DNA of 24,658 nucleotides from Bacteroidales bacterium (GTDB lineage Bacteria > Bacteroidota > Bacteroidia > Bacteroidales > UBA932). The position numbers were made by a program, and so were the translations under genes. The notes beneath the pieces were generated by a model. It was not told the origin of the DNA. It saw only the letters and a program-made list of their open reading frames with translations, and made no database searches. Location of the stretch: the NCBI GenBank assembly GCA_017631875.1, contig JAGBSL010000086.1, forward strand, positions 1 to 24,658. The letters are read 5' to 3'. Shown here piece after piece: positions 23,359 through 24,658 of the stretch. Every line of letters starts with the position of its first letter. Position 1 is the first letter of the stretch.

Positions 23359-23937
23359 ATGAACAAAACCCTTACATGCATCATAACCCTGCTGATCTGC
23401 CTGACCATCGACGCCCAACCGCGTGGAATGGGACTTAGACTCGGAGCCACAGGCATTGAGGCATCATACCAGCACAGGACACATTCAAAGGAGTTTGTGC
23501 AGGTTGATTTCGGTATGGACCTTGGATACAATGTGAACGGAAGACCGGGAGTAAAGGCCGCTGCCACATATGACTTCATCTGGGCGGAGCCGGCATGGAC
23601 CGCCAAGGGAACATGGAGCCTGTACTCCGGCCCGGGTGTGACGATTGGATTTGTAGATGACATAGTCCCATACGACATCGACGGCAAGATGATGGGCTAC
23701 CAGGACAACGGATTCGTGATAGGTGCACATGTGGACATAGGCCTGGAATATACATTCGCAGCGGCACCATTGACTCTGGCATTGAACGTGCGCCCTTGTT
23801 TCGGAATACACATCAATGACGGAAGATTCAGGATCCCGGAGACAGACATCATCGTCAAATATGGCAGCAAGACGGGATTCTATGACAACGGTCTACTCGG
23901 CTTCGCCCCAAGCCTGGCATTACGCTACCGCTTTTAG
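23359..23937 (+). CDS. Secreted beta-barrel-like protein, paralog 2
   Basis: The 192-residue precursor has a short signal peptide (MNKTLTCIITLLICLTIDA, then QPRG) and aligns along its length with the upstream paralog. Shared features are AQPR at the mature start, a SYQH segment, EPAW/QPAW, a Tyr-x-GPG turn, GLEYTF and the terminal RYRF. It is longer mainly through insertions in the middle (IVPYDIDGKMMGYQDNG region) and before the last strand. An outer-membrane barrel is likely; function unknown. Codon use is less biased than in paralog 1, suggesting lower expression. Its leader consists almost entirely of the hairpin repeat and its half-copies. Confidence 0.82.
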   Translation: MNKTLTCIITLLICLTIDAQPRGMGLRLGATGIEASYQHRTHSKEFVQVDFGMDLGYNVNGRPGVKAAATYDFIWAEPAWTAKGTWSLYSGPGVTIGFVDDIVPYDIDGKMMGYQDNGFVIGAHVDIGLEYTFAAAPLTLALNVRPCFGIHINDGRFRIPETDIIVKYGSKTGFYDNGLLGFAPSLALRYRF

Positions 23938-23948
23938 AATAAATTGAT

Positions 23949-23956
23949 TATATTTG
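23949..23956 (+). promoter_or_regulatory. -7 promoter box of cysS
   Basis: TATATTTG matches TAnnTTTG, 12 bases after the paralog 2 stop and 57 bases before the cysS ATG. No clean -33 box is seen. Confidence 0.45.
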
Positions 23957-24013
23957 CATTCTTATATCCACAAGCTCCCAAAGGGCAGTATAAGAGACAG
24001 CAAAAACAGCATT

Positions 24014-24658
24014 ATGAGAGATTTATATATAACCAATTCCCTTTCGAGAAAGAAAGAGATCTTCAAGCCTATCAACGAAGGACACGTCGGACTTTACGTC
24101 TGCGGTCCTACCGTTTATGGCGACGCACACCTGGGACATGCACGTCCGGGTGTGACATATGATGTATTCGTGAAACTCCTCAAGCACCTTGGCTACAAAG
24201 TGCGTTATGTCCGCAACATCACTGACGTGGGACACCTTGAGCACGATGCTGACGAGGGAGAGGACAAGATCGCAAAGAAGGCACGCCTGGAACAGCTCGA
24301 GCCTATGGAGGTGGTGCAGAGATGTACACTCGCCTACCATGAGGCCATGCGCATGCTCAACGTGGCTCCGCCTTCGATCGAGCCACGCGCTTCAGGACAC
24401 ATCATCGAGCAGATCGACCTCGTGAAGAAGATTCTTGATGCAGGATATGCATACGAGAGCAACGGATCCATCTACTTCGACGTGCTGAAGTATGATGCTG
24501 ACCACAAGTACGGCATCCTTTCAGGCCGCACCCTCGACGAGGTAAAGGAAGGCACACGCGACCTTGACGGACAGCAGGACAAGAGGGCTTCATACGACTT
24601 CGCCCTCTGGAAGAAGGCATCGCCGGAGCACATCATGCGCTGGCCATCACCATGGAGC
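24014..24658 (+). CDS. cysS: Cysteinyl-tRNA synthetase, N-terminal part
   Basis: This class I synthetase charges tRNA-Cys. The 215 codons present are open to the window edge; the family is about 460-500 residues, so over half is missing 3'. The reading frame translates to [17 protein letters not shown], then [19 protein letters not shown]. That segment contains the zinc-ligand Cys and the HIGH motif as [25 protein letters not shown] follows in two parts, and near the end come [13 protein letters not shown] and WPSPW. The ATG at 24014 is the only reasonable start for this alignment. It probably has its own promoter. Confidence 0.97.
   Translation, partial: MRDLYITNSLSRKKEIFKPINEGHVGLYVCGPTVYGDAHLGHARPGVTYDVFVKLLKHLGYKVRYVRNITDVGHLEHDADEGEDKIAKKARLEQLEPMEVVQRCTLAYHEAMRMLNVAPPSIEPRASGHIIEQIDLVKKILDAGYAYESNGSIYFDVLKYDADHKYGILSGRTLDEVKEGTRDLDGQQDKRASYDFALWKKASPEHIMRWPSPWS

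Overview
The window reads as a contiguous piece of a Bacteroidota chromosome, most likely order Bacteroidales. Four things point there: the gene content and protein sequence of the division and cell-wall cluster, with the short HHHYQK-type MraY tail and an FtsQ and FtsA of Bacteroidales type; scarce Shine-Dalgarno sequences; repeated TAnnTTTG promoter boxes (the Bacteroidota -7 element) in front of genes; and small secreted barrel-like proteins ending in RYRF. I cannot fix the genus.

Layout. Positions 1-9245 carry the 3' end of mraY, then murD, ftsW, murG, murC, ftsQ, ftsA and ftsZ, all on + and mostly overlapping by 1-11 bases. This is the dcw operon for lipid II synthesis and Z-ring assembly. 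gltX follows ftsZ after 3 bases and ends at a strong hairpin shared with a convergent glycerate kinase gene. A divergent pair, glycerate kinase (-) and rpiB (+), shares a palindromic promoter region. truB and a MATE transporter follow rpiB. A YgjP-like metallopeptidase (-) overlaps the MATE stop codon and is divergent from rpsO. rpsO and pnp follow, each with a clear terminator. A lipoprotein 5'-nucleotidase (-) faces pnp.

From about 20.5 kb the region is accessory. It holds a REP-associated-type tyrosine (HUH/Y1) transposase, a 469-base stretch rich in predicted hairpins, a small unrecognised helical protein, two tandem paralogous secreted barrel-like proteins, and the 5' part of cysS running off the window.

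The most interesting layer is a set of multi-hairpin palindromic sequences scattered between, and once inside, the housekeeping genes. Three copies (6.3 kb, 15.5 kb, 23.2 kb) share an invariant 10-base loop and a 9-bp stem with compensatory changes. All three lie in the 5' leader of the downstream gene, in that gene's orientation, and two start directly after a TAnnTTTG box. A 99-bp palindromic element with a similar internal design sits in frame inside truB, like the protein-coding palindromic elements of Rickettsia. A 173-bp element with perfect 23-bp inverted ends lies after pnp. The single-domain Y1 transposase at 20.8 kb is a plausible, unproven, mobiliser of one or more of these. No rRNA, tRNA or CRISPR array was seen.
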